From Pseudomonas sp. SST3 (lineage in GTDB: Bacteria > Pseudomonadota > Gammaproteobacteria > Pseudomonadales > Pseudomonadaceae), in the NCBI RefSeq assembly GCF_003325755.1, contig NZ_QORI02000004.1, positions 216,188 to 280,187 on the forward strand: a DNA stretch of 64,000 nucleotides. Reading direction: 5' to 3'. The translations under genes and the position numbers were made by a program. Shown piece by piece: positions 8,552 to 17,055 of the stretch. The notes under the pieces were generated by a model. It was not told the DNA's origin. It saw nothing but the letters and a program-made list of their open reading frames with translations, and searched no databases. The stretch's first letter is position 1. Every line of letters begins with the position of its first letter.

Positions 8552-10612
8552 ATGGCTTTCGAAGCAATGTTCCAACCCATCCAGATCGGCAAGCTGACCA
8601 TCCGCAACCGCGTGATCAGCACTGCCCATGCCGAGGTCTATGCCACCGACGGCGGCATGACCACTGAGCGCTACGTGAAGTACTACGAGGAGAAGGCCAA
8701 AGGCGGTATCGGCCTGGCGATTTGCGGCGGCTCTTCCGTAGTGGCCATCGATAGCCCTCAGCAGTGGTGGAGTTCGGTGAACCTGGCCACCGACCGGATC
8801 ATCCCGCATTTCCAGAATCTGGCCGACGCCATGCACAAGCATGGCGCCAAGATCATGATCCAGATTACCCACATGGGCCGCCGCTCCCGCTGGGACGGCT
8901 ATCACTGGCCGACCCTGATGTCGCCGTCCGGTGTCCGTGAGCCCGTGCACCGGGCCACTTGCAAGACCATCGAGCCGGAAGAAATCTGGCGGGTGATCGG
9001 CAACTATGCCCAGGCCGCGCGCCGCGCCAAAGAAGGCGGGCTGGACGGCGTTGAGCTGTCCGCCGTGCACCAGCACCTGATCGACCAGTTCTGGTCGCCA
9101 CGGGTGAACAAGCGTACCGACGAATGGGGTGGCACCTTCGAGGGGCGCATGAAATTCGGCCTGGAAGTGCTCAAGGCCGTGCGCGCCGAGGTGGGTGACG
9201 ACTTCTGCGTCGGCATGCGCATCACCGGTGACGAGTTCCACCCTGACGGCCTCACCCATGAGGACATGAAAGAGATCGCCAAGTACTACGATGCGACCGG
9301 CATGCTCGACTTCTTCGGCGTGATCGGCTCGGGTTGTGATACCCACAACACGCTGGCCAACGTGATCCCGAACATGAGCTACCCGCCGGAGCCCTTCCTG
9401 CATTTGGCTGCCGGGATCAAGGAGGTAGTCAAGGTTCCGGTGCTTCACGCACAGAACATCAAGGATCCCAACCAAGCCTCGCGCATCCTCGAAGGCGGCT
9501 ACGTGGACATGGTCGGCATGACGCGGGCGCATATCGCCGATCCACACCTGATCGCCAAGATCAAGATGGGCCAGGTTGACCAGATCAAGCAGTGCGTCGG
9601 CGCCAACTACTGCATCGACCGCCAGTACCAAGGCCTGGACGTGCTCTGCATCCAGAATGCCGCGACCAGCCGCGAATACATGGGCTTGCCACATATCATC
9701 GAAAAGACCACCGGACCCAAACGCAAGGTGGTGATCGTTGGCGGCGGCCCGGGCGGCATGGAAGCGGCACGCGTTGCTGCAGAGCGCGGCCATGACGTTA
9801 CCCTTTTCGAGAAAAAGGACAGCCTCGGCGGGCAGATCAGCATTGCTGCCAAGGCGCCCCAACGTGACCAGATGGCCGGCATCACTCGCTGGTTCCAGCT
9901 TGAACTGGCGCGCCTGAACATCGACCTGCGCCTGGGTACCGGTGCGGACGTAGCCACCATCCTCGACCTGCGCCCGGACATCGTAGTGCTGGCCAACGGC
10001 GGCCATCCGTTCATCGAACAGAACGAGCACTGGGGCGCTGAAGAAGGCCTGATCGTCAGCAGCTGGGATGTGCTCGATGGCAAGGTCGCACCCGGGAACA
10101 ACGTCCTGGTCTACGACACCATTTGTGAATTCACCGGCATGTCAGTGGCTGACTTCATCGCTGAGAAAGGTGCGAAGGTTGAAATCGTCACAGACGACAT
10201 CAAACCCGGTGTGGCCGTTGGAGGTACGAGCTTTCCGACTTACTACCGCAGCCTTTACCCCAAGGAAGTGATCATGACCGGCGACATGGTGCTGGAGAAG
10301 GTCTACCGCGAGGGTGACAAGCTGGTGGCGGTGCTGGAGAACGAATACACCGGCGCCAAGGAAGAACGGGTGGTCGATCAGGTGGTGGTGGAAAACGGCG
10401 TGCGGCCGGACGAGACGCTCTACTACGCGCTCAAGGAGGGCTCGCGCAACAAGGGGCAGATCGACGTCGAGGCGCTGTTCGCCATCCAGCCACAACCCTG
10501 CCTGTCGGAGGCCGGCGATGGTTACCTGCTGTTCCGCATCGGCGACTGCGTGGCCCAGCGCAACACCCATGCAGCGATCTACGACGCGTTGCGGATCTGC
10601 AAGGACTTCTGA
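8552..10612 (+). CDS. dgcA: Dimethylglycine demethylase subunit DgcA
   Basis: The 686-residue flavoprotein oxidatively demethylates dimethylglycine to sarcosine. It has the old-yellow-enzyme / trimethylamine-dehydrogenase layout: an FMN TIM barrel in residues 1-340 (MFQPIQIGKLTIRNRV), a short iron-sulfur segment at 348-366, then an FAD/NAD-binding part from about 390 (VVIVGGGPGGMEAARVA). The iron-sulfur segment shows Cys348, Cys354 and Cys366; the residue equivalent to the second of the four cysteines of related enzymes is Ala. GAGGATGCCGCC precedes the ATG. dgcB and electron-transfer flavoprotein genes follow, giving a route for electrons to the quinone pool. Confidence 0.95.
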   Translation: MAFEAMFQPIQIGKLTIRNRVISTAHAEVYATDGGMTTERYVKYYEEKAKGGIGLAICGGSSVVAIDSPQQWWSSVNLATDRIIPHFQNLADAMHKHGAKIMIQITHMGRRSRWDGYHWPTLMSPSGVREPVHRATCKTIEPEEIWRVIGNYAQAARRAKEGGLDGVELSAVHQHLIDQFWSPRVNKRTDEWGGTFEGRMKFGLEVLKAVRAEVGDDFCVGMRITGDEFHPDGLTHEDMKEIAKYYDATGMLDFFGVIGSGCDTHNTLANVIPNMSYPPEPFLHLAAGIKEVVKVPVLHAQNIKDPNQASRILEGGYVDMVGMTRAHIADPHLIAKIKMGQVDQIKQCVGANYCIDRQYQGLDVLCIQNAATSREYMGLPHIIEKTTGPKRKVVIVGGGPGGMEAARVAAERGHDVTLFEKKDSLGGQISIAAKAPQRDQMAGITRWFQLELARLNIDLRLGTGADVATILDLRPDIVVLANGGHPFIEQNEHWGAEEGLIVSSWDVLDGKVAPGNNVLVYDTICEFTGMSVADFIAEKGAKVEIVTDDIKPGVAVGGTSFPTYYRSLYPKEVIMTGDMVLEKVYREGDKLVAVLENEYTGAKEERVVDQVVVENGVRPDETLYYALKEGSRNKGQIDVEALFAIQPQPCLSEAGDGYLLFRIGDCVAQRNTHAAIYDALRICKDF

Positions 10613-10630
10613 CCTTCCAGCCCAGGCCCT

Positions 10631-10718
10631 GTAGGAGCGAGCGGGACGGTTGTCCTTGCTCGCGATGGCTGACGGAACACGTCGTCGGCACCGCCATCGC
10701 GAGCAGCCTCGCTCCTGT
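10631..10718. repeat. REP pair in the dgcA-dgcB gap
   Basis: GTAGGAGCGAGCGGGACG is followed by CATCGCGAGCAGCCTCGCTCCTG in inverted orientation, with an inner CTCGCGATGGC / GCCATCGCGAG pair. The unit is typical of Pseudomonas REP doublets. Confidence 0.8.
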
Positions 10719-10774
10719 GCAGGCCTTGGCCAGTTGGCGCTTTCTGAGTTTCGATGCGTTCGCTAGGAGCCATC

Positions 10775-12763
10775 ATGCTAGACACCCTACTCCCCATCCT
10801 GCTGTTCGCCGCCCTCGGCCTCGCCGTGCTCGGCGCCGGCAAGCGCTTCGCCATGTGGCGTCGCGGCCGGCCCTCGAAGGTTGACTGGCTTGGCGGCCTG
10901 CTGAAGATGCCGCGACGCTACCTGGTCGATCTGCACCACGTGGTCGAGCGCGACAAGTACATGTCCAAAACTCACGTCGCCACGGCTGGCGGCTTTGTGC
11001 TGGCCGCGCTGCTGGCGATCATCGTGCATGGTTTCGGCCTGCAGAACCGGATTCTCGGTTTCGCACTGCTAGCGGCCTGCATATTGATGTTCGTCGGCGC
11101 GCTGTTTGTCGCAAAGCGCCGCCGCAACCCGCCGGCGCGGCTGTCGAAAGGGCCCTGGATGCGCCTACCGAAAAGCCTGCTGATGTTCTCGTTCAGCTTC
11201 TTCATCGCCACCCTGCCGGTGGCCGGCATCCTGCCGCAGGACTTCGGCGGGTGGATACTCGCCGCCGTCCTGGCTGTGGGCGTGGCCTGGGGTGTGTCCG
11301 AGATGTTTTTCGGCATGACCTGGGGCGGGCCGATGAAGCACGCCTTCGCCGGCGCGCTGCACCTGGCCTGGCACCGCCGCCCGGAGCGATTCCGCAACCC
11401 CCACAATGCCAGCGCGGCGCGCTCCAGCGGCTTGAAAGCCCTTGATCTGGACGATCCGGACGCACCGCTGGGTGTGGAGAAACCCAAGGATTTCACCTGG
11501 AACCAGCTGCTCGGCTTCGATGCCTGCGTGCAGTGCGGCCGCTGTGAGGCGGCCTGCCCGGCTTTCGCGGCGGGCCAGCCGCTGAACCCGAAAAAGCTCA
11601 TCCAGGATATGGTCATCGGCCTCGCGGGCGGCAGTGACAAGGGTTATTTCGGCAGCCCCTACCCGGGGATTCCGGTCGGCGAGCACGGTGGTAACCCGCA
11701 CCAGCCCATCGTCTTCGCCGAAGGCAAGGGGTTGGTCGAAGCTGAAACCCTATGGTCCTGCACCACCTGCCGCGCCTGCGTCGAGGAATGCCCGATGATG
11801 ATCGAGCACGTCGATGCCATCGTCGACATGCGCCGCCATCTGACCCTGGAAAAAGGCGCCACACCAAACAAGGGCGCCGAGGTGCTGGACAACCTGATCG
11901 CCACCGACAACCCCGGCGGTTTTACCCCAGGTGGCCGACTGAACTGGGCGGCTGACCTGAACCTGCCGTTGATGAGCGAAAAGAAAGAGACTGAAGTGCT
12001 GTTCTGGGTCGGTGATGGCGCCTTCGACATGCGCAACCAGCGCACCCTGCGCGCGTTCGTCAAGGTGCTGAAAGCCGCTAACGTCGACTTCGCCGTGCTC
12101 GGCCTTGAAGAGCGTGACAGCGGCGATGTGGCGCGCAGACTGGGCGACGAGGCAACCTTTCAACAACTGGCCAAGCGCAATATCGCCACCCTGGACCAGT
12201 ACCGTTTTCAGACCATCGTCACCTGCGATCCGCATAGCTTCCACGTACTGAAGAACGAGTACGGCGAACTGGGAGGCCGCTACGAAGTGCTGCACCACAG
12301 CACATACATCGCCACCCTCATCGCCCGTGACCAACTGAATCTTGGCAAGCACCAAAGCGCCAGCGTGACGTACCACGACCCCTGTTACCTGGGCCGCTAT
12401 AACGGCGAGTACCAGGCGCCGCGTGCCGTGCTCAAGGCCATCGGCATCGAGGTGAAGGAGATGGCCCGCTCCGGCTTCCGTTCGCGCTGCTGCGGCGGTG
12501 GCGGTGGCGCGCCGATCACCGACATCCCGGGCAAGCAACGCATTCCCGACATGCGCATGGAAGACATCAAGGAGACCGGAGCTGAGCTGGTGGCGGTCGG
12601 CTGCCCGCAGTGCACCGCCATGCTCGAAGGCGTGGTCGAACCGCGCCCACAGATCAAGGACATCGCCGAGCTGGTGGCGGACGTGTTGATCGAAAGTGCG
12701 CAAGCCCCAGCAAGCACACCCCCGGCGGTGAAGCGTGAGAAGGTCGTGGAGATGCATTCATGA
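10775..12763 (+). CDS. dgcB: Dimethylglycine demethylase subunit DgcB, iron-sulfur membrane protein
   Basis: The 662-residue protein resembles heterodisulfide-reductase / glycolate-oxidase-type iron-sulfur proteins. It has hydrophobic segments in about the first 190 residues, two ferredoxin-like 4Fe-4S motifs (CVQCGRCEAACP and CTTCRACVEECP) and two CCG-type cysteine-rich regions near the C-terminus (DPCYLGRYN followed by SRCCGGGGG, then GCPQCTAML). It probably passes electrons from DgcA and the ETF proteins to membrane quinones. The start at 10775 is preferred over the in-frame ATG at 10754 because CTAGGAGCC lies just before it and the protein then begins MLDTLLPILLF. Confidence 0.93.
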   Translation: MLDTLLPILLFAALGLAVLGAGKRFAMWRRGRPSKVDWLGGLLKMPRRYLVDLHHVVERDKYMSKTHVATAGGFVLAALLAIIVHGFGLQNRILGFALLAACILMFVGALFVAKRRRNPPARLSKGPWMRLPKSLLMFSFSFFIATLPVAGILPQDFGGWILAAVLAVGVAWGVSEMFFGMTWGGPMKHAFAGALHLAWHRRPERFRNPHNASAARSSGLKALDLDDPDAPLGVEKPKDFTWNQLLGFDACVQCGRCEAACPAFAAGQPLNPKKLIQDMVIGLAGGSDKGYFGSPYPGIPVGEHGGNPHQPIVFAEGKGLVEAETLWSCTTCRACVEECPMMIEHVDAIVDMRRHLTLEKGATPNKGAEVLDNLIATDNPGGFTPGGRLNWAADLNLPLMSEKKETEVLFWVGDGAFDMRNQRTLRAFVKVLKAANVDFAVLGLEERDSGDVARRLGDEATFQQLAKRNIATLDQYRFQTIVTCDPHSFHVLKNEYGELGGRYEVLHHSTYIATLIARDQLNLGKHQSASVTYHDPCYLGRYNGEYQAPRAVLKAIGIEVKEMARSGFRSRCCGGGGGAPITDIPGKQRIPDMRMEDIKETGAELVAVGCPQCTAMLEGVVEPRPQIKDIAELVADVLIESAQAPASTPPAVKREKVVEMHS

Positions 12764-12793
12764 GCAGGCGCCATTTTTTGCGATACCAACCTG

Positions 12794-12856
12794 CAGCGAG
12801 CTTGCTCGCGAAACGCCCGGACTTCCGCACTAACCCGTTCGCAAGCACGCTCGCGC
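12794..12856. repeat. REP-type palindrome between dgcB and etfA-like gene
   Basis: GCGAGCTTGCTCGCG is followed by CGCAAGCACGCTCGCG in inverted orientation, filling most of the gap. It is a degenerate member of the REP family. Confidence 0.65.
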
Positions 12857-12890
12857 TCAGGGAAAGCGCCCCGAACCAGGAGGCCCTGTG

Positions 12891-14114
12891 ATGAACATCA
12901 TCCGTCGCGATCCCCGCGCCGAGTGGATCGCCCGCAACCGCCTGCATCCGTTGCACACAGCGATGCAGACCAAAGGCGAGACGAGCTGGATGGGTCCCAA
13001 CGGCGTCATTCGCAAGAATCCCCACGCCGTCGGTTTTATCGGCCCCAACGGGATCAAGCGCATTGACCGCAGCGGTGCCCAGCAAGGCGGCAGCAACAAG
13101 GGCGCCGTGACCAGGGAAGCGCTGCAACTACCGTTGCATCGCATCGAGCAGCCGAGCTTTCACATCGTCGTGGTGCCGGACATGCTAGGTGGCCGACTCT
13201 CCAGCCACGACCGCGACCTGCTCGGTCTGGCGCGCAAACTGGCAGGGGCCGAAGGAGCGGTACTGGCGGTGCTGTTCGGCGACTACAAGGAAACCGCCCT
13301 GGACACGGCCGGCGTGGACCGCCTGCTGCATCTCGAAGGCAGTGAGTACGAAGGCTACGCGCCGGAGCAACGCCTGCAGGCTTTGGTTGCCGTCGAACAT
13401 CATTTCAAGCCACGTCACTGGTTGGTACCCGACAGTCGTGGCGGCGGCGCTGAGCTTGGCCGCCGTCTGGCTGCGAAGCTGGACGAGCGCCCGGCTACAC
13501 GTGTCTGGCAGGTGGACGAAGCCCGTTGCACCGGGCGCGCCGGCGCGGGCCGCGAAGACCTGCAGCGGCCGTTGCCGAAGCTGATCCTGGCCGCCGCCGA
13601 GTGCGCCGAACCCGTCGCCGAGACCCGCCACGAAGTGCTGCCGGTGGAGTTGCAGGTCGTCGTGGCCCGTAGCCTGCCGCGGCTCGAAGATCTCGGCCCG
13701 GTTGCCGTCGATCCCGCGCAGATACCCATGGCCGAATCGGAATTCATCCTCTCCGGCGGCAACGGCGTGAAAGATTGGGACCTGTTCCACCGCGCCGCGC
13801 AGGTGCTAGGCGCCACCAAGGGGGCCTCTCGGGTCGCGGTGGACGATGGCTTCATGCCGCGTCACTGCCAGGTCGGCGCAACTGGTACCTGGGTCACAGC
13901 GCGGGTCTATCTGGCGGTCGGGATCTCCGGCGCCATCCAGCATCTGCAGGGTATCGGCGCCTGCGACAAGGTGGTGGCAATCAACCTGGATCCGGGCTGC
14001 GACATGATCAAACGCGCGGACCTGTCGGTCATTGGCGATTCGGCGGCGATTCTCCAGGCGCTGATGGAGCGGGTCGCCACCTATCGCCAGGGAGGACAAC
14101 GCGATGCCGCGTGA
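12891..14114 (+). CDS. Electron-transfer flavoprotein alpha subunit (betaine-regulon paralogue)
   Basis: The 407-residue protein carries the ETF-alpha FAD-binding C-terminal domain: LSGGNGVKDWDLFHRAAQVL, GASRVAVDDGF, QVGATGTWVTARVYLAVGIS, and a closing DPGCDMIKRADLSVIGD. The N-terminal ~90 residues are an extra segment rich in basic residues that ordinary ETF-alpha (about 310 residues) lacks. AGGAGG sits seven bases before the ATG; a GTG one codon upstream is possible. The protein should accept electrons from DgcA and pair with the ETF-beta gene after it. A family-typical feature of the dgc operon is a long alpha subunit such as this. Confidence 0.9.
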   Translation: MNIIRRDPRAEWIARNRLHPLHTAMQTKGETSWMGPNGVIRKNPHAVGFIGPNGIKRIDRSGAQQGGSNKGAVTREALQLPLHRIEQPSFHIVVVPDMLGGRLSSHDRDLLGLARKLAGAEGAVLAVLFGDYKETALDTAGVDRLLHLEGSEYEGYAPEQRLQALVAVEHHFKPRHWLVPDSRGGGAELGRRLAAKLDERPATRVWQVDEARCTGRAGAGREDLQRPLPKLILAAAECAEPVAETRHEVLPVELQVVVARSLPRLEDLGPVAVDPAQIPMAESEFILSGGNGVKDWDLFHRAAQVLGATKGASRVAVDDGFMPRHCQVGATGTWVTARVYLAVGISGAIQHLQGIGACDKVVAINLDPGCDMIKRADLSVIGDSAAILQALMERVATYRQGGQRDAA

Positions 14115-14119
14115 ATGCC

Positions 14120-14191
14120 TAGGGTGGCCGCCGTTGTTCGCAGCCACCATCACCACGTCTCGGTGGATCCATGAAGTGCGATTCACCCTAC
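14120..14191. repeat. GTAGGGTGGA-family palindrome within the etf pair
   Basis: TAGGGTGGCCGCCGTTG is answered by ATTCACCCTAC at the other end with CGGTGGATCCATGAAG between, the same layout as the elements at 29110 and 46525. It occupies the whole etfA-etfB gap, so an upstream in-frame ATG for the beta subunit at 14171 lies inside repeat sequence and is disregarded. Confidence 0.65.
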
Positions 14192-14203
14192 GGAGCACCC
14201 GTG

Positions 14204-14977
14204 ATGAATGACCTGAATGTTATCGCCCTGGTTTCCGTGGGCGCTCACCCGACCTCGGGGCGAGCCCGCCGCGCCGAACAGGATGCGCGTGCCGTCGAGT
14301 TGGGCTTGCGCCTGGCGGGCGAGCGACTGCAGCTGGTGCATGCCGGTGCCCCCGAAGAAGAGGCACTGCGCGGCTACCTCGGCATGGGTCTGGCGGAACT
14401 GACTGTGCTTAAACAACCCTCCGGGGCCGACGCCCTGCCCGTGCTCGCTGACTACCTGGCAAACGCAGGCGCCCAGATGGTGCTGACTGGAAGCCAGGCC
14501 GAAACGGGCGAGGGCTCGGGCATGCTGCCCTACCTGCTGGCCGAGCAACTGGGCTGGCCACTGGTGGTCGGTCTGGCCGAAGTGGAGACAGTCGAAAACG
14601 GTAGCGCACTGGTACTGCAGGCGCTGCCACGGGGTCAGCGACGCCGGCTGAAGGTGCGCCTGCCGTTTCTCGCCAGCATCGACAGTGCAGGCCCACCGGC
14701 ACGGCAAAGCGCGTTCGGGCCAGCCCGCCGTGGCGAAATCAGCGCCGAAGCGGTCCCCGTGATCGAAGACGAGCTGTTCGCCGAGGCGCAGCTGCAACCT
14801 GCGCGCCCACGCCCCAAGCGGCTCAAGGTCATCCATGGCAAGACCGCCGCTGATCGCTTGAAAGCCGCCACAGCCAAGGCGTCCGGCGACGGCGGACAGG
14901 TGCTTCGGGATCTGTCGCCGGAAGCCGGCGCTGAGGCTATCTTCAACTTGTTGCGCGAGGAAGGTGTGCTGCGCTGA
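14204..14977 (+). CDS. Electron-transfer flavoprotein beta subunit (betaine-regulon paralogue)
   Basis: The 257-residue protein is the small ETF partner: an N-terminal beta strand (VIALVSVGAHPTSG), EQDARAVELGLRLA, VLTGSQAETGEGSGMLPYLLAEQLGWPLV and a C-terminal tail (RPKRLKVIHGKTAADRLK) that normally contacts the dehydrogenase. GGAGCACCC precedes GTG14201/ATG14204; the ATG is chosen. The canonical GADRA-type motif of ETF-beta is not obvious, so this is a diverged paralogue. It probably heterodimerises with the preceding gene product to carry electrons from dimethylglycine oxidation. Confidence 0.85.
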   Translation: MNDLNVIALVSVGAHPTSGRARRAEQDARAVELGLRLAGERLQLVHAGAPEEEALRGYLGMGLAELTVLKQPSGADALPVLADYLANAGAQMVLTGSQAETGEGSGMLPYLLAEQLGWPLVVGLAEVETVENGSALVLQALPRGQRRRLKVRLPFLASIDSAGPPARQSAFGPARRGEISAEAVPVIEDELFAEAQLQPARPRPKRLKVIHGKTAADRLKAATAKASGDGGQVLRDLSPEAGAEAIFNLLREEGVLR

Positions 14978-15020
14978 GCGCAGTGACCCGTCTCGCATCG
15001 AAGCCAAAGGAGCAAACGCG

Positions 15021-15266
15021 ATGATGCATGCCGATCTGATTGACCAGGACGATTTTCGTGATCGCCTCGTGTCGCTGGGCTTTGAGATACCCAGTGGCGT
15101 TACCGCCGAGCAGGCCTGCGAACGGGCTGTCAGCGGCCTCTCTCAGGAACGCGCGCAGGCACTGCGCCGATTGGTCGAGGAACTCCTCGGCGGCTCCGCA
15201 ACCCTGCTGCCCGCGGTGCGTGAAGCCATCAGCAGAAAGTTGCTCCCGGCATTGGTGCGACCGTAG
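15021..15266 (+). CDS. Small hypothetical protein after the ETF genes
   Basis: The 81-residue acidic protein has no signal peptide, membrane span or cysteine. It consists of predicted helices (EQACERAVSGLSQERAQALRRLVEELLGG, LLPAVREAISRKLLPAL). AAAGGAGCAAACGCG lies immediately before ATGATG, which makes translation likely. It follows the ETF-beta stop by 43 bases and is the last gene before the convergent gbdR. I do not recognise a family; a small accessory protein of the dgc-etf complex is only a guess. Confidence 0.65.
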   Translation: MMHADLIDQDDFRDRLVSLGFEIPSGVTAEQACERAVSGLSQERAQALRRLVEELLGGSATLLPAVREAISRKLLPALVRP

Positions 15267-15315
15267 TACAACGCAGGGGCGGATGACGTTCCGTTCTGAA
15301 GCACGTCGCGCTTGC

Positions 15316-15350
15316 TCATGCGACGCGAGATGACGTCTCGCGTCGCATGA
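15316..15350. other. Perfect 15-bp inverted repeat between convergent units
   Basis: TCATGCGACGCGAGA and TCTCGCGTCGCATGA flank a TGACG loop. It lies 50 bases after the small hypothetical gene. There is no T-tract, so it is either a factor-independent hairpin of low efficiency, a protein-binding dyad or an mRNA-end hairpin. Confidence 0.6.
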
Positions 15351-15555
15351 AGACGTGAGCGTTATCGTTCTGGATCAAGGCAGGCTAACGGGCCTGCCCC
15401 GCCCACTTGCGGCCCGGGAAACCTGTGGCTATCGGGCCAGCACCCGTCCTAGACGCTGCACTGGCCCAATCGGCGTTCATCAGGCTTCCATCAACCCTAC
15501 GCTGGGTCGGTCTGGGCCAGGCGCTCATCAGCCTGGCCAGAACGTCTATCGTCGA

Positions 15556-16653
15556 TCAGATGCGCACGCTGGCGAAGGTCGACTCACCCTGGGCCCGTTG
15601 CAACGCGGCCATGACGGCTGGGTGTTTGCGGACTTCATCAGGGCGAGGAATCAGCGCGACCACCTGCCCCGAGTGCTGACCCGAGCGCTCGTCACGCGGT
15701 GGAATGCCGAAGAACTCGCGGTAGCACTTGGAGAAATGCGGGGTCGAGACGAAGCCGCACACCGAGGCCACTTCGATGATCGACATGGGCGTCTGCTTGA
15801 GCAGCTGGCGGGCACGTATCAGCCGCAGCTTGAGGTAGTAACGCGACGGCGAGCAGTGCAGGTACTTTTGAAACAGCCGCTCGAGCTGGCGTCTCGACAC
15901 GTTGACGTAACACGCCAGTTCGTCCAGGTCGATCAGCTCTTCGAGGTTGGCTTCCATCAACGCCACGATTTCCAGCAGCTTCGGCTGGTTGGTGCCCAGC
16001 ATGTGCTTGAGCGGCACCCGCTGGTGGTCCTGTTCGTTGCGAATGCGCTCGCACATGAACATGTCCGAGATCGCCGCGGCCAGTTCACGTCCATGCTGCG
16101 CGCCGATCATATGCAGCATCATATCCATCGGGGCGGTGCCGCCGGAGGCGGTATAGCGATTGCGATCGATGGAGAACAGCCGGGGCGTCACCGTCGCACG
16201 AGGAAAGGCTTCCTGCATCGCCGCGAGACATTCCCAATGCACGCTGCAGTCGTAGCCATCGAGCAACCCGGCCTTGGCCAGCGCCCAGCTACCGGTACAC
16301 ACCGCCCCCATCTGACGACCATGGCGGGCTTGCGCCTGCAGCCAGTGAAGATGCTCGCGGGTCGCGCTGTGTAGGATATCCACCCCGCCGCAGACGATCA
16401 CTGAATCAAGGCTGGGCGCCGTAGCGAAGCTGGCATCCGGCGTGATCTGCAGCCCGTCACTGGCCATTACCGGTTGCCCAGCATGGGTCAACGTGAACCA
16501 GCGATACAGCTCTTTGCCGGAAAGCTGGTTAGCCATGCGCAGCGGCTCGACGGCCGAAGCCAGGGAGATCAGGGTGAAGTTATCCAACAGCAAAAAGCCG
16601 ATGGTCTGCGGGAGCCGATTCGGGGGCTGCGACCCGGGGTTGATCTGTGACAA
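15556..16653 (-). CDS. gbdR: Glycine betaine-responsive AraC-family activator GbdR
   Basis: The 365-residue protein has the two-domain plan of GATase1-like AraC regulators. An N-terminal DJ-1/ThiJ-type ligand domain (IGFLLLDNFTLISLASAVEPLRMAN; VCGGVDILH; GAVCTGSWALAKAGLLDGY; TASGGTAPMDMMLHMIG) is followed by a C-terminal double helix-turn-helix (LACYVNVSRRQLERLFQKYL and IIEVASVCGFVSTPHFSKCYREFFG). In Pseudomonas GbdR senses glycine betaine and dimethylglycine and activates the gbc, dgc, sox and transporter genes. Its placement between dgc and L-serine dehydratase matches that role. A BetI-like operator lies about 115 bases upstream. Confidence 0.95.
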   Translation of the reverse strand: MSQINPGSQPPNRLPQTIGFLLLDNFTLISLASAVEPLRMANQLSGKELYRWFTLTHAGQPVMASDGLQITPDASFATAPSLDSVIVCGGVDILHSATREHLHWLQAQARHGRQMGAVCTGSWALAKAGLLDGYDCSVHWECLAAMQEAFPRATVTPRLFSIDRNRYTASGGTAPMDMMLHMIGAQHGRELAAAISDMFMCERIRNEQDHQRVPLKHMLGTNQPKLLEIVALMEANLEELIDLDELACYVNVSRRQLERLFQKYLHCSPSRYYLKLRLIRARQLLKQTPMSIIEVASVCGFVSTPHFSKCYREFFGIPPRDERSGQHSGQVVALIPRPDEVRKHPAVMAALQRAQGESTFASVRI

Positions 16654-17055
16654 TGACGGATCCTCACGCTTAGCAATATTGATGAGCCTTGGATGGCCCT
16701 TTTCTTATTTTCCGGCGTGTAACGGCGCCGGGTTTTGCAGATATCAAGGCAAACCGCATGCCTATATTGATTGGATGTTCAATAAAAGCCGGCAGCCCGC
16801 CAAAACGGCCCTGCGGCAAGCGCTGGGGCCCGCAGAAAAAACTTGCTGTATCGGGCCGGCACGCCTGCTTTTGGCAGGGGCTGAGCACTTTGGTAGCAAT
16901 GCCCGGCGTGTCGAGCGCGAAACTCGGGTAGAAAAAAACCGGCGGTAACAAAAAGCGGTAACAGGCAAGGGCCGGAACCGGCCGGCGCTGCGCCCGCTCA
17001 CCCGAAGAACGCACCACAAAGATCCCGTGCATCGGTACCAACGCACGGATCTGGG
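16654..17055. other. gbdR upstream region
   Basis: This 402-base gap between gbdR and the serine dehydratase stop holds the gbdR promoter region, the BetI-like dyad at 16766-16783, and an A-rich run (AGAAAAAAACC near 16930). Frames read through it have no ribosome binding sites or recognisable sequence. I see no gene. Confidence 0.5.
16766..16783. promoter_or_regulatory. Candidate BetI operator upstream of gbdR
   Basis: ATTGATTGGATGTTCAAT differs at one base from the BetI operator core I recall from Escherichia coli (ATTGATTGGACGTTCAAT) and closely resembles the site at 25116-25133 in front of betI in this window. It lies about 115 bases upstream of the gbdR start. Binding has to be tested; the match itself is clear. 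Confidence 0.7.

Noticed and set aside
8537..10030. A ~500-codon frame antisense to dgcA
   Set aside because: No family resemblance or ribosome binding site; dgcA on the other strand explains the codon pattern.
15355..16374. A 339-codon plus-strand frame opposite gbdR
   Set aside because: It is the complement of the clear AraC-family gene and shows no protein features of its own.
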